DNA of 64,000 bases from Anastrepha obliqua (GCF_027943255.1 NC_072892.1:25133792-25197791), one strand, 5' to 3'; counted from the stretch's first letter, positions 31,075 through 43,335 are shown. Numbers and translations are program-made. The notes: a model not told the origin generated them from the letters alone.

Positions 31075-32115
31075 AAGATTTTTTTGGCGTGTATCTCGTT
31101 AAACCATGTTCCTGCTAGCTAGAAGAACACCAGGGTGGTCTTCATTCTCAAGGCAGGAAGGTGGAACCACGTCTTGGCCAAGGCCTATAAGTCTTACCTC
31201 CTTGATCCTAAAGGTGCTCGACGAAGTGATCGACTCTCACATTCGAGACCAATCTGAAGACAAATTATCTCCAGCTCAGCATGCCTATCTGTAAGGGGAA
31301 ATCGACATACAGCCTTACAATTCACTTTGGCGGTCTTTATAGACGTAGAGAGCGCTTTCAACAATGTTACGACAATTGTCACTACACGAAATAGTCTAGA
31401 GGTGGAGAGACCTATCTGTCTCTGGATCTCGTCCCTGCTAGGATGTAGGGAACTTAGATTAGCGCCCAGAATCACTAGATTCGTGCATAGGAGTATACCG
31501 CAGGGTACCTTTCCTTTGGCTAGTTGCTATTAACGAAGTTCTAGCTCGTTTAAATAGGGGTGGGGTAAAGATAGCAGTATACGACGATGAGATGGTCCTA
31601 ATGGTATCGGGACCATTTCCCTCAGTCTTGGCTGAGATTTTGGAAAGACATAGGAACATAGAGTGAAATGAAGTTGTTGATGAGCTTGCCAGAAAGGGGA
31701 CTGAATTGAACTCAGAGACCTCCTACCCGGTCATCGGCATCCCCCTGACTGTTGTTAAAGTGGAGTTGCATAACTTATTTCTCAGGAAAGCGCAGATCAG
31801 AATAGCTCCATTTTTTTATGAGCTATTTCGGAAACCTTTGGGCCCAGTACTATAGACGGAGGACTCAGAAAGTCCTGGGGACTCCTCGCCATTCAATTCC
31901 CAAATGTAGCTGTCATTGGACGATTGGCACATACGCGAAAAATCTCGGTTTACCATCTAACCCCCATAGTAGAAGTTGAGGGAACCTTTCAGAGACTTTC
32001 AGAGAGGGACTGTTGGGTACTTTCTCTGAAAATGTCCGAATTTAGCAGCAAGATGATTAAGGTCAATGGGCGCTCCTTTCTTCGACAGCCCAGGGCAGTG
32101 CGCCAACCTAGAAAA
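31075..32115 (+). pseudogene. LINE C copy 2, reverse transcriptase to C-terminus
   Basis: Reads LARRTPGW.. and a shifted VVFIPKAGRW-type start (RT motif 0), SYLL/ISLTSLILKVLDEVIDSH, LSPAQHAYL, LAVFIDVESAFNNVTTIV (motif A with catalytic Asp) and RFVHRSIPQGTFPLA (motif B). Next comes IAVYDDEMVLMVSGPFPS, where the catalytic YADD has become YDDE. After an internal deletion it joins HRNIE.NE..DELARKGTEL of RNase H, then KVELHNLFLRKAQIR and a degraded Cys tail. It ends near 32115 in the GQCANL-type segment. The same family as 5458-6290 and 52672-53275; the only copy here with RT. Confidence 0.8.
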
Positions 32116-32509
32116 CAGGTAGAAAAAGGAAGAAAAAGCTTTAGATTAGGGGATGACGATCAACTGTGGCTAATTACGATCGTATTAATCGCTTCAAGCT
32201 GCTGATGAATTTCACGTGATGTGTGATGTTTAAACCCGGAATATCCACAGGTGTGAAAGAAAGTGAGAGCCCAGATGTTTAAATCTTTGCCCGACAAGAG
32301 CAGGGCAGCTGAGAAGAAGGTGCTGAGATGACTCCACCTCATACTCCAGACAGCTTTTGCAGAAAGGACTTGAAACAGTTCCAAGTCAAACGGCATGGAC
32401 ACCTAAAGAACAATGTCCGATAAGGAAAACTACCAAATTCGAGAGCTGCGGCATTGTTTGTCTTTTTTTATTATTGATTGGCTGTTTGTGCACTGCGGCC
32501 TGAATAGAT
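32116..32509. other. No gene assigned; minus-strand coding-like patch
   Basis: The minus frame 32160-32402 (FDLELFQVLSAKAVWSMRWS) has protein-like composition but no recognised domain. It may be part of a further LINE. Confidence 0.35.
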
Positions 32510-33238
32510 CTATTGTGCAGCTATGTAGCCTACTCGAACCGTTTTAGGATATTAAAAAATCCTAAAACTGCTGTAAGCTTAATTTCTACGCGGAGGTTTG
32601 GATTTATAGCCCCATTTACCAAGTAATTTTGTCTGCGTCGTGCAGTCGCATAGAACGTGTTCTGCTGTTTATTGTGTCTCTTTGCAGGGTCCACAGTAAT
32701 CGTTTTCTATCACACCTATCTTTTTCATGTTATAATTAAGTTTACAGTGTCGTGTTAGTAGTTCAATGTAAAGTTTTATGTCCTTTCTGCTTAGGTTAAG
32801 AATTGCTTCTGTCTTTATCCATTCTGGATCTATGAGTCTTTTCAATTGCCGCATGTCCGATTGGACTCTCCCGTAATCGATTAGGCCTCGTTGTTCCTGC
32901 TCACGTAGAAAGGCACTTTTGAAGCTGTTATTTACCCCACAGAAAGGTTCAGGACCTATGAAGGGAGTGTTTGCCCTCTTTTTTGTTAAACTGTCCGCAA
33001 TTTTATTCCTTTCGTGCCCCTCATGTCCCGGAACCCACATCAAGGTAACAAAGTTTCTTGATGCTAGGGTGTTGAGGATTTTAAAATATTCCCAGACCAA
33101 CCTGGATTTGAATGAGAAGCTATTCAGCGATTTTAGAGCTGCTTGGCTGTCAGCGTTAGAGGTTTCCTCGAGTCCCAGATCTACCTGTAAACAGAAGGAT
33201 CTATGAATCTCGGATCTAAAAAGGCATTTGATTAACAA
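32510..33238 (-). pseudogene. LINE RNase H and C-terminal Cys domain
   Basis: Minus strand open frame of 189 residues: EETSNADSQAALKSLNSFSF (SDSQ as ADSQ), NFVTLMWVPGHEGHERNKIA with ADSLTKK (last Asp), GPEPFCGVN, IKLYIELLTRHCKLNYNMKK and CGPCKETQ. After a stop it continues TAEHVLCDCTTQ. This is RNase H followed by the LINE zinc-knuckle. Better preserved than its neighbours, with one clear stop in the tail. Family distinct from LINE B and LINE C. Confidence 0.8.
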
Positions 33239-34488
33239 ATTTGAACACTAAAATGTTTGTGCTTTCTTTATTTGTAGGTAATTTAATCTTTAAATTTCTT
33301 CAAAAAAATTTATTGCTCCCCACCTTTGCTTATCCGGCATTTACTACAGCATTCCTGGTTGGCCTTCTCACGACATCCCACGAACGTAGGCGCATTCATT
33401 TGATTTTAAGCGTATACATACATACAAGCACGCATACATATATAATACATATGCCGTTTGTGGCTTTTATGCGCCGTTGTGCTAACGCATATGAATATGA
33501 ACGAGTATGCGGCGCTTTGCGTTTCATTTCCTTTGTTACTCGTATCTTCTGCATGTTTGCTCATAAAAATTACAAGCTAAATATCACTCATTTACACGTA
33601 ACATAGTTCTGCATACGTCAAGTGAAGTGCATACATGTGCAGATACAAATGCAAATGAGCTCACATACATGCACAAACACATACTCACTTATATAAGGGA
33701 ATGTAGCCAATTGTGTGCTATTTATTTTTCTCCCTTCCTTTGCCTCTTTTACTTTTCAGATTCCTTTTACGAAAATCCTGTAATCCTTTTTGTGTGCGGC
33801 ATTCTTGATGCACAGCGGTTTTATTGTATTTGCTTTCAAAGCTACGAGTACACATTTCCTTTTTCCATTTTTAGTTTAACCATTTCTGAGAATAATAAAA
33901 ATTTACAATAATATATTTGCATGCGGGCCAAAGGATAAACATAAAAAAACGTAGTTATTTATGCCCACAATCCTTTAACTTTTACTTTAGGGTTTCTTTG
34001 TGTCAATTTTCTAACGACTTGCTTTTTGGCCCATAGGGATCACGCGACTGTCGTTTTATTTGACATAAATCTAAGGTTTAACTCGGTGTTGCCTATTTAA
34101 GTGGCTGTAAGCTAATTTCTTTTGACTAAAATTTATTTATACAAAGCAGGAACCGAAAATAACATTTACAAAGTTCTTTGCTGCAGTAAACTACGAAATT
34201 ATCCATTTTATTTTTATTTATAGCTGAATGATTTGCATGTTTGCGTTTGGGGTTTCTTTGCTTCTAACATATAAACAAGGCAGAGATATGTGGCTCAAAA
34301 ATAGAAACTGAAAGTGCACTAAAAAATGTCAAAATCACGACAGAATAAAACCTCAGCGTCGTTCGATGAAAATTCGTGTATTGAAGCGAGGAGGAAAAAT
34401 GTACCAAAAAATAGATTTTTATATTCTACGATTAGTAAAAGCTTAAGTGTTAAAGTTATGTTGATTTCAGTATATTTTAATGCTTAGC
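33239..34488. other. No gene recognised
   Basis: AT-rich spacer with ATAC microsatellite at 33415-33445 and 33655-33680. The two plus frames at 33241-33606 and 33627-33911 have no recognised domain and run through repeats; I treat them as chance. Confidence 0.5.
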
Positions 34489-34499
34489 AATTACCAGAA

Positions 34500-34725
34500 A
34501 CATTTTTCTAATAGCGGTCGCCCCTCGGCAGGCAATGGCAAACCTCCGAGTGTATTTCTGCTATGAAAAAGCTCCTCATAAAAATATCTGCCGTTCAGAG
34601 TCGGCTTAAAAACTATAGGTACCTCCATTTGTGGAACAACATCAAGATGCACACCATAAATAGGAGGAGGAGCTCGGCCAAACACCCAAAAAGGGTGTAC
34701 GCGCCAATTATATATATATACATAT
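34500..34725 (+). mobile_element. 5'-truncated tRNA-type SINE
   Basis: Starts within the SINE body (ACATTTTTCTAATAGCGGTC), continues through AGTCGGCTTAAAAACTATAG and GGAGGAGCTCGGCC, the hairpin ACACCCAAAAAGGGTGT and an AT tail. The 11-bp duplication AATTACCAGAA flanks it (34489-34499 and 34726-34736). It lacks the tRNA head. Confidence 0.88.
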
Positions 34726-34767
34726 AATTACCAGAATATCATGTAAAATAAATTCCCAAAATATGTA

Positions 34768-35640
34768 CATATACAGACTGTGTCAGAAAAAAAGAACCGG
34801 GTTTTTCCCTGTAACTTCAAGATATATTTCGTTCTGCTTTTTGCTGCGTAATAGTCCCACTCAGGGGCTACAACACCAGTGCTAACTCAGGTTAGTGTCG
34901 TTCGAAACTTTACCGTAAACGCAACCAAACAAAAAAGAGGGAGAAGTACGCGATGCGTTTCGAAACGGTATTTTATTGCACGCATTCGAAAGGCCCGAAA
35001 TTATCTTACGCCGCGGCTGCAAAAGTGATTAAAAAATCAAACAATTTTATTGTGATGTGGAATCAGCGGTATAAGGTGTATAAAAATGTTGATGACTTTT
35101 CCCAGCGTGGCTAGAAGCGAGTGACGACAAAAAAACAGGAAAAAGTGATCGTCCAACTTTTTAAGCGGGACCCTTCTTTGTGACTACGCCAAACACGTTC
35201 AGTTCATGCTAAAAAGAGAATAGATGTCAGTATCAACACCATCGAAAGTCAACTAAAGGAGAAGAATATATCCAACCGTCCCACATCAACAAAACCACTG
35301 CTTTCAGAAAAACACATGGAGAAACAACAAAAGAAGAAAATTGTGTCACTGTATTGGACTGGCCTTCCCAGTCCCCAGACGCCAACCCCATTGAAAATGT
35401 GTAGGGAACTATGAAAACGCATCTTACCGAAAGGCCAGTCCATGATTAAAAGCAATTCGTGCATCAGGTTCGCAAAATCTAGTCCTGTTTGTCAACAAGC
35501 TACGCAAAAAAGCAGGTTCAAAGCATGAAGAAGATTCCAGGCTATACTCGACAACGATGAAGACTACACGGCTTATTGAGTAATTGCGACTCGTAGTTTT
35601 GTACATACTTTCATGCAAAAAAAAAAGTTATGCTTCATGA
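34768..35640 (+). mobile_element. Tc1-like element, internally deleted
   Basis: A left end CAGACTGTGTCAGAAAAAAA follows TA at 34766-34767. The protein begins MRFETVFYCTHSKGPKLSYA, with helix-turn-helix sequence to RVTTKKQEKVIVQLFKRDPS and DVSINTIESQLKEKNIS. The frame then jumps to VTVLDWPSQSPDANPIENVW, the final motif with catalytic Glu. The first two catalytic Asp and about 150 residues are deleted. I did not find a right terminal repeat; 35640 is an estimate. Confidence 0.7.
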
Positions 35641-36039
35641 ATAATCGTCTCTCTTGGAAGGTTTTAGTCGACATAAATTGCCGAGTTTACGAGTCCAATT
35701 ATGTACGAAAATTATAAAATTTAAAATTTAATTGATCAAATTTAATGTCAAATTACACCAACTCACAAATAACTCAACCAATTAGAGTGGTGTTTACTGG
35801 TACAAAAACTTTGAAATTGTTACTAGTTAATAGTTAAGGGGTTATATACAGTTAGAAAGCCGAAAACAAGCGGATTTTCCAGAATTTTTTCTGCGAAAAC
35901 TTTTAAAATTATTGATCTATTATCTATTGATCTACACATATTAAGTTATTTTTTAACTGTATTTTAAGACTTAGTATTAGTAAAAATATTTATTTGGAAA
36001 GGAGCGACAGCTGATCTCCGGGAGCTCCTCTCAAAAAAG
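35641..36039. other. No gene; start of an AAGGGGTTA-type repeat
   Basis: At 35836 the sequence TTAAGGGGTTATATACAG resembles the ends of the MITEs at 59264 and 60738. No matching right end is visible before other repeats begin. Confidence 0.4.
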
Positions 36040-36770
36040 CTCCTCTCTACAACCATTCACTGCTGTATATATAGTGGAGGAGTGAAAAAGGATCTAGGCT
36101 AGAAAACTGCCGCAGGCTATCCTCAAAAGGCACACTAAGGAACCCCAATCGCCTAGCCACCAGACTCGGACATTTGCAAAAAAAGTGTTCAAGTCACTTT
36201 CTCTGCAGGAACCCCACAGTTTCTGCCAGGGACGTTGTGCCGAAGTCTAAGCTTCTCCGCATGAGTTCCGATCTCCGAGTGGCCGCCGCTAAGAGTTTAC
36301 AAATTGAGAAGAGTTTATTGCGTGGGATTCCCAGCACTTTAAGCGTCCAGCTTCTGTCGTGCTGAGGCCAAAGTGGGTTTGAGATATCACACGTTAAAAT
36401 AGAACTCTGTTTCAAGAAGAATTGTGTATTTTCCCTTTAATAACGGTCAAGCGGACACCGATATCTGAGATGGGGACAACTGACAAGCTCTTCGGTAATT
36501 CCTCTTCCCTCTATGTTCACTGGAACCCAGATAAGAGAAATGTTTCCTGCACGTTTGAGAGTTTTTATGTTTCAATAAGCAAAAACAAGTTATTTAGGCT
36601 TCAGGATAACCCGAAAACATTCAAGAACCAACCAACAGCCATTACATCCACTGAAAACAAGCGTTCAGATTCCGTCTTGGATCCGTCGGTGAAAACTGAG
36701 GTACCTATGTTCATGCAGACTCTGCCCTCCTCCCAATGCAGCCTGCCCAAGGGGGGGGTAAGGGATAAAA
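36040..36770 (-). pseudogene. LINE RNase H and C-terminus, LINE C-related
   Basis: Minus strand shows TSVFTDGSKTES (RNase H first Asp), a gap, LTVIKGKIHN, then CDISNPLWPQHDRSWTLKVL, GIPRNKLFSICKLLAA and, in another frame, EIGTHAEKLRLRHNVPGRNC with GVPAEK. The order and wording match LINE C (5458, 31075, 52672) but with clear divergence, so this is a sister family. Many stops. Confidence 0.7.
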
Positions 36771-37452
36771 ATCGATTTTTTTTTTTTTTGCATGTTATTG
36801 TAGTAAAACATTTCAAAACTACCGTGTTAAAATTTTAAGTCAATCCGAGCAAAACTTTTTAAGTTATAGAGCATAAAGCCGAGCCGCCTCAAACATCTGC
36901 CGAGATAACTTAAAACTTTAAACGCGGTTTTCTCGAACCTTTTTTTTTAAGTGCGTAGTCATTGGCATTTGAAAACTACTCAACCGATCCTTTTGAAATT
37001 TTGCACACATATTTTACATATAAAAAACCTCCCCCCAACGTTTTTTTTCGCCATTTTTTTTTATATTAAGGTGGTTTTACACCTACAAAATGGCAGCATT
37101 TTTTCGTCAAAAATCACTTTTTACTTCAAACGACTACCAAATGGCTGAAAATGAAAATAAATCATCAAAATAAACGTTGAGGGGAAGTTTAACTCATACT
37201 TTAACTAAATTATTCAATTTTTTTGATTTCAGATGATTCTACGCTGAGATATGCTGACTACTGCAAAATGTATTTTTGAAGAGACGTCTACGTAAATGTG
37301 CTCTCATTCGCTCATTTTGCAATATTTTTACATGAAAATTTTACCAAATATTCTTGAAATGTTACTTTATAATATGCAATAACTTTTAATAAACTGACTT
37401 GAACCGTTTCGCTACAATAAATTCATGAAAAAAGTGTTTTTTTTAGCGTTTA
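36771..37452. other. Repetitive AT-rich DNA, no gene
   Basis: Poly(T) runs and phrases such as ACTACTCAACCGATCCTTTT and TTTGAAATTTTGCACACATA look like interspersed repeat DNA, but I cannot place ends. No coding region. Confidence 0.45.
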
Positions 37453-37454
37453 TC

Positions 37455-39110
37455 CCTTCGACCAAGCTGACTTTATATCTGACCACAACTTAATATTTTG
37501 TACCTTCGATGTTGTGATGAATCGTCCAAATTTAGGTGCCACCTATGAGTATCGTGATTTTAAATCGTTGAATGTTAATTCTTTGTATTCAGACAGGGGT
37601 TCTATAAATTGGAATGAATGTTGGTTTCTTAGTTCTGTTGATAATAAACTTGACTTCCTCAACCGTAACCTATCCTCGTTATTTAACATGCATGTTCCGC
37701 TTCGTTCTGTAAGTGTTTTAAATAGTTCACGTCCTTGGTACAACTCGAAAGTTCGAGGTGCCATTAGAAAGCACAACAAGTATTATGCTAAGTGGAGAAA
37801 AAACTTGACGGATACTTCTTGGCGCCGGTACAAGGAAATCTGAAATGAAACCACTGCCATAATACGACAAGCGAAACGTTGGTACAGTTAATCAAAACTT
37901 AATCCGTCACTTCCAACAAGAGAACTGTGGCGCAACCTAAAAAAATTCAAAATTCATGGCAAGGAAAGTCCCGAATGGGAGATTGACCTTGACGAACTTA
38001 ATGACTACTTCATTCGTGTTGGTAAGAAAACAAATTGTGCTCCTTTAAAAGAGTCCTCACTTGTGCTACTCTAAAAGAACATTTTCAATGTATGACAGTT
38101 AGTGAGGTAGATGTCCTGAAAGCTTTATCCAAAATAAAGTCTAATGCTGTAGGCGACGATGGTATCTCGCTAAAATTCGTCCGTATAGTCATCCAATATA
38201 TAATAGGACCCCTTACCCATGTAATAAACCATTGCTTGACTAGTTCATGTCTCCCAGCAGCATGGAAAAAGGCTATAGTTTTCCCAGTCGCAAAAAAGGC
38301 AAATGCTATTTATGCTGGTGACTATGGACCTATCAGCATACTGCCCACATTTTCCAAAGTTTGCGAAAACTTGATGGCCACGCAAATTTCATCATTTGTA
38401 CAGAACAATCGTCTACTCTCTCCCCTACAATCTGGCTTCAAACAAAGTCCCAGTTGCTCGACTGCAATGGTTAAAATACTGGACGACATTAGAATTAGTT
38501 TTGACAACGGAGACTTGACTCTACTTTACTTACTTGACTTTTCTAAAGTATTTGACTCAGTGAATCACAATTTGTTATATTTGAAGCTTAAACACTATTT
38601 CGGCTTCAAAGACAGTGCGGTGAAGCTCATGGCCAGCTACCTTGGAGACAGAACGCAGAAGGTCAAGACCAGTAAATCAACATCTCAGTCTAGATACGTA
38701 CACACTGGTGTTCCGCAAGGGCCTATCCTTGGTCCGCTTTTATTCAGTCTTTTTGTCAATGATGTTTTCAACGTTTGTCAGTATGTGAATGTCCATGCGT
38801 ATGCTGATGATATACAATTGTACTTGTCCAGTCGTATTGGTCCCGTTGAAGATTTATGTTTCAAAATAAACAGTGATTTGTCTGCTATTTCTGTATGGGC
38901 TAATGAAAACTCTTTATGTCTGAACGCGTCAAAGTCATATGTCTTACCTATATGTAATAGTGTTGTGCATGTTGACAATATCCCTAAATTGCGGATAGGT
39001 ACTAGTCCCCTTACCTTTGTGGATAAGGTAAAAAATTTGGGGTTTATTCTCAACACAAAACTTACCTGTGCTGACCATATAAATAGGGTTGTGGGGAACA
39101 TAATTTGACA
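37455..39110 (+). pseudogene. RT-bearing LINE (CR1/Jockey-like), 5' and 3' truncated
   Basis: Begins in the endonuclease end (ADFISDHNLIFCTFDVV, SDH motif) and continues RPWYNSKVRGAIRKHNKYYA. After stops and a shift near 38040 there is an open frame of about 350 residues covering the RT core: WKKAIVFPVAKKANAIYAGD, LLDFSKVFDSVNHNLLYLKL (motif A Asp), VHTGVPQGPILGPLLFSLFV (motif B) and VHAYADDIQLYLSS (catalytic YADD). It ends TFVDKVKNLGFILNTKLT and HINRVVGNII at a stop at 39106. The C-terminal domain and 3' UTR are absent, which is unusual for a LINE insertion and suggests a later deletion. Confidence 0.85.
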
Positions 39111-39261
39111 ATATCTTTTTTTTACATTCAATATATTTTTATCGGTTTTCTTTTTCCATAATCATGGGAATCACTTACCATACTCTATATAAACAAACAA
39201 AAAATTACGAATAAATTTTTTCACTTGGATGCCCCCAATATGCAAAAAATGCTTGCATCAA

Positions 39262-40266
39262 TTAAAGAAGAAAATCAAGTTTTCGGGATTTTTTCGATAA
39301 CTCATCTATGACTTCATCAGCCGTGATTGGAATATCATGATGAATAGCTAGAGCAGTCAATCCGTTCAAGCGACCCTGATGTTGAAGAAGAGATGAGAAT
39401 CTCATATGAGTTTTTGATGTAAGATTTTCACATGTGATTCTGGTATGTCGTTCTCACACAAGAATTTTGTGGAATTCTCATGAAAAAATCTCTCATGAAA
39501 ATTTCACATATGAGAATAAAGGACCAACATTACATGTGAACATCTCGTAAAAGAATCTTTTATGTAATTCTCATTCGTTTCTAAAATTCTGGGTGGTGCT
39601 TCTAAGTATTTTTAAAAGGTGATAATATCATACAAATAAAATGAAAACGATACGAATTATTTGACTGGGTGAGTTCAAAGAATATTGAAAAGTCATGGAT
39701 AAAGTTATCAATAATTTATGATTGAAAAGACATTATGTATTTTATAAAAAATGCTCGAAACCTGCTTCCTTTGCTTTTTTCCAATTGTCGAATTTCGTTT
39801 TCACTAACTGATCCAAATTTTGCGATCCCTTGCCACCACTTTTAGCAAATGCTACACACGAAATACAAAATGCTCCTTGGTGTAATTCTGAGTAGGCAAG
39901 CCAGGAAAATTCTTCCAGCCATTTATAACAAAACTTTGATCCTCGAGCTTCAAACTTTTGCAGCAACGGAAGCACATAATTTTTAGATGGGACCCAAAAA
40001 TTTTTTAATAAATCGAACCTTTGGGATTCATTCAAACGTGTGTCGACAAAATTTCCGATGTCATTTTTATTTATAACTTCTTGAGGGATGCATTGTTCAA
40101 CACTCTCTCCACTCTCATCGAGAGAATTTTCTTCGACTGTATTTTCACTGCCTGACGCTTCACAACGAAGTTTCTTCGCAGTCGTTTCAGCAGATAATTC
40201 TGCATTTTCTTCATTTTCGCTATTCTTAGCAAAGGGTGTTCTTGCCACTAAAAATCTTTTGATCAT
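39262..40266 (-). pseudogene. hAT-type transposase (TTF-zinc-finger/DUF4371-like), internally deleted
   Basis: From the ATG at 40266 the minus strand reads MIKRFLVARTPFAKNSENEE, an acidic stretch, then GNFVDTRLNESQRFDLLKNF, KFCYKWLEEFSWLAYSELHQ and GAFCISCVAFAKSGGKGSQ. That is the TTF-type zinc finger leading into hAT-family proteins of the ZMYM/DUF4371 group. After a gap (39390-39740, partly a short inverted-repeat element) the C-terminus appears at 39262-39380: RLNGLTALAIHHDIPITADE, then VIDELSKKSRKLDFLL and a stop, matching the end of the hAT dimerisation region. The catalytic core is lost. A domesticated host gene is unlikely given the deletion. Confidence 0.7.
39389..39590. repeat. Imperfect inverted repeat (possible MITE) in the hAT gap
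   Basis: GATGAGAATCTCATATGAG at the left and GTAATTCTCATTCG at the right are loosely inverted, and the interior is full of CATATGAGA/CACATGTGA palindromes. It may be a short non-autonomous element. Boundaries are approximate. Confidence 0.4.
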
Positions 40267-40289
40267 AAGATGATAAACAAATAACAATG

Positions 40290-41560
40290 CAAACGTGATT
40301 ATGGAAAAGGTTATAAATCCGCAATATTGACTCTATGTTCGATTATCGAACTTCAATACGTCCTTATCGATGACAGCGCCATTTCATGCCTTTCAATTGG
40401 TAAGCCCGTTTAGGCGCGGGAATTCCACTGTGTTCAAATTCAAAACTATAATATGTATTATAAAAAGATTTTTTCTTTCTCATTTTAAAGTGGTTTAAAT
40501 GATGTCATACTGCAAAAAGGTTGAAGGCATTTCGAGAAATGGATGCATATACCTACATGTATAAGTACAATTTTTCAAAAATTTTAGTTTCATTTTCTCA
40601 TGGGGGGATTGATCCCCGCTGCTTTCTAGAAAATTTGTTCTCGCAGGTAAGGCTCCTTTTCATAGACAAGGTAACCTATACATACCTATACATGGAAAGA
40701 ATAGTAATATGTAGTGGTGTGACTTAAGTCACTTTGCTAGATCAAATTTCTGCAACTATTTTTTGTGTGCGCTTTGATTGTTTCATATGAATTTGATACC
40801 TAAAATCCTTTACTTCCAATGAACGGTAGATGGTTTTTATGAAAAGCCTTTTTATGATTTGGATTACGGGCCCATATGACTGACAGTAATAAGCTCTGCT
40901 TGTCGCTTCTTCACATACACCTAAGGAGTTTTCATGTGCAGCAGTATAGAAAAGGCAGAAGTTTTATACCTCAATGTAAATTCGAAAATCAAACGCAATC
41001 TTCAATCTGTAGGTATATACGAGTAACTCGCTGTTTAAGAGCTTTCGAGGCGCGCATAAAGTGTTGAAAGATTTTGTTCTCTTTCCATTTCCACCTACTT
41101 CAGAAGCTGCGGTATTTTTCCTTTGATGAAAATACTTGAGAAGTTTTTCTTCCTGCAAGGAAATAAAGCGTCGGCATTTGTGTCACGTTGTGTTGTTGTG
41201 GTGAACAATACAAACACGCAAACTCGAAAGTTATAAATGGGCTCTTCAATACCAAAAAAGCGAAGTGGCACAGATTGAAGGGTTTGACGTTAAAGAGACA
41301 GTTGAAAGTGGGCATGTGTCACCATTGAAATGCTCACGGCAGTATTTTGAAAAGCAAAGGTTGATGACTAAGTGAAGCCAAAAACCTGACTAAAATGAAA
41401 AGAGAAGTTAAATCGAAGCTGTGGCATATCAACCGTAGCCAATTTGCATTTCTTGTCATTTTCGTTTTTAAGGTCTGACGTATCAGTGTCAGTGTCAAAT
41501 CTCCATGTTAACTATAAAAGCCTATCAAACATGTCATTGTACATTATATAAGTACAAAAT
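40290..41560. other. No gene recognised
   Basis: AT-rich spacer. Short open frames here show no domain or repeat match that I can support. Confidence 0.5.
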
Positions 41561-41689
41561 TAGAAGGTGGTGCAAAATTAACCCTCCAATTTTGTTTTGA
41601 ATTACTTTTTTACGAACTATATTAAATATAAAAAAATATGAAAATATTTTGAGTAATGGAAATCTTTATTTGAACCTTTACAATTTTTC

Positions 41690-42600
41690 TGTTAAGTGGA
41701 AAAAATAACACCCGTCAAGTGTCTGACGCCAGTGTTGATAAACATTTGTGCTCATTTTATCGTATTTTCCATGGCTTTCCGCGAGATTTCCGGTGATAAG
41801 TGCACACATTCGTGTTGAAAATATTCCTTAAGGGCTCCGAATTTCAGAGACTTTTTGGCATAAATCTGTCAATCGACTTCAATCAGCCCCAAAGGAAGAA
41901 GTCTGAGATGGTTCAATCGGAGTTGACACGACTAGAAAACGCTTGCTTCACAATTGTTGCTTCCATTGTGGTCCGTGCTGTGTGTGTAGTTGCACCGTCT
42001 TGCTGAAACCACATATTCGCCAAGTCCCGCTCATTTAACTCCCATAGTAAGAAGTCGTTCATCAGTGACCTACAGCGTTCGCTAGAAACAGTAATCGTAG
42101 TGTCGATGAGGTCTTCAAAAAAAAAAAAAAAAATTACCACCCAATACTTCCTCCCGCGTGAACGCGGCACTATACAGTGATTTGAGTAGATGTGATGATG
42201 CTCCGTGTATCACATGCGGATTTCCGCTGCCCCAAAAGCGACGATTTTGCTTACTGACTGCTCATGAAGATTTTCCACACAAAAGAGGATGAGATTAAGG
42301 ATGGCTCGACAGTAATTCCCACGCGACTGACAGTCAGCATGCAGTAATTGATGTACTTTGTACGGGAAAATGTGTAAGTCTTTCACTAAAATTCGGTGTA
42401 GGTTCCGTCGTTCTTTTGTTTTTTTCTGCGATGATGCCCGTGGAGAGGAAAGTCTCATGAGTACTGCTTTCCCGGCAAAACAGTATGCACGACTTATAGC
42501 TCCACAACTACACCTGCGTACTAAACAATTCTCCACTATCTACCACTCTCGCCGCGGAACTGCCAGAAAGTGGGGCTGGTTACCTCAAAGGCTCCTAATT
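41690..42600 (-). pseudogene. DD41D-type transposase, degraded
   Basis: In translation order: RILVKDLHIFPYKVHQLLHA (second helix-turn-helix region), then SKQNRRFWGSGNPHVIH (after the first Asp), a poly(F) artefact from a T run, and ERDLANMWFQQDGATTHTAR (second Asp). A deletion before SDFFLWG removes the usual WPPRSCD stretch. The C-terminus reads KSLKFGALKEYFQHECVHLS and ends TGVIFST near 41690. Several frameshifts and stops. Confidence 0.7.
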
Positions 42601-42639
42601 ATTGATGGCGCCCGCGAAACTCTGTGCGTCTTAGGTTGT

Positions 42640-42882
42640 ATGACTCTGCGTTACATGCATAAAATCCAAATTTTCGATGACGCTGAGGCATAATTTAGGT
42701 TCTATGCCGTTAATGTGCCGAATTATCTCCTTTATCCTTTAGCTCTTAAATTATTCCTGGCTTATCGACATACACCTTTTCTTTTAAATAACCCCAAAGA
42801 AAGAAGTCCAACGGTGTCGTTGACGTTTAGGTGTGGTTCACATTCAACATCGGCCCTTGATATTTAACTACCCTTTAATATA
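42640..42882 (-). mobile_element. Fragment of a 17695-type DD41D element
   Basis: Minus strand reads DFFLWGYLKEKVYVDKPG near 42770-42820 and continues as degraded C-terminal codons, like the element at 17695-18564. The right edge TTTAACTACCCTTTA resembles that family's 3' terminal repeat, in an orientation that suggests rearrangement. Too short and mutated for more. Confidence 0.5.
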
Positions 42883-42884
42883 CG

Positions 42885-43335
42885 TTGCCAGCGAGCTGTA
42901 TTAAAAGCGTTTTAACGTCCAGAGTTACCACAGCCCAGTATTCTTTTTTTCCGGCCACACCATCGCTTGGCCTCAATGGCTCTGTTGCTGATTCCACCTC
43001 ACATTTGGTATCATCCATTGTTGAACGGGATTTCCTGAAGCCGCCTGGTGATGCCCAATTGCGTGGCTTGCCATTTGGTTGATGTTTGTTCATTCTCAGC
43101 GATATCGGCAGCCACACACGTGATATTCTCGCACGAACGCCCAGTCTGATGGCGGCCACGCCCTCCAAAGTCTTGTGTGGTTCCAGTCTGTTCGAGTCGA
43201 GCAGAAGAAGCAGCTTGAATGTCGGCCAGGTCGACGCGACACTATTAAGAAATCGATAGTCATGCCGAGTCGACACCACCGACCGCTTATTCAAAACAAT
43301 CGACATAATTATTCCACGCCCTTGCGGAGTATGCT
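42885..43335 (-). pseudogene. R1-clade LINE reverse transcriptase fragment
   Basis: Minus strand reads NRLEPHKTLEGVAAIRLGVR, GGFRKSRSTMDDTKCEVESA and KKEYWAVVTLDVK, then in the next frame NAFNTARWQRI. GFRKSRST and VVTLDVKNAFNTARW are RT motif 2 and motif A as found in R1-type elements. The sequence stops at 42886, just after motif A, so the YADD part is missing. Confidence 0.72.
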
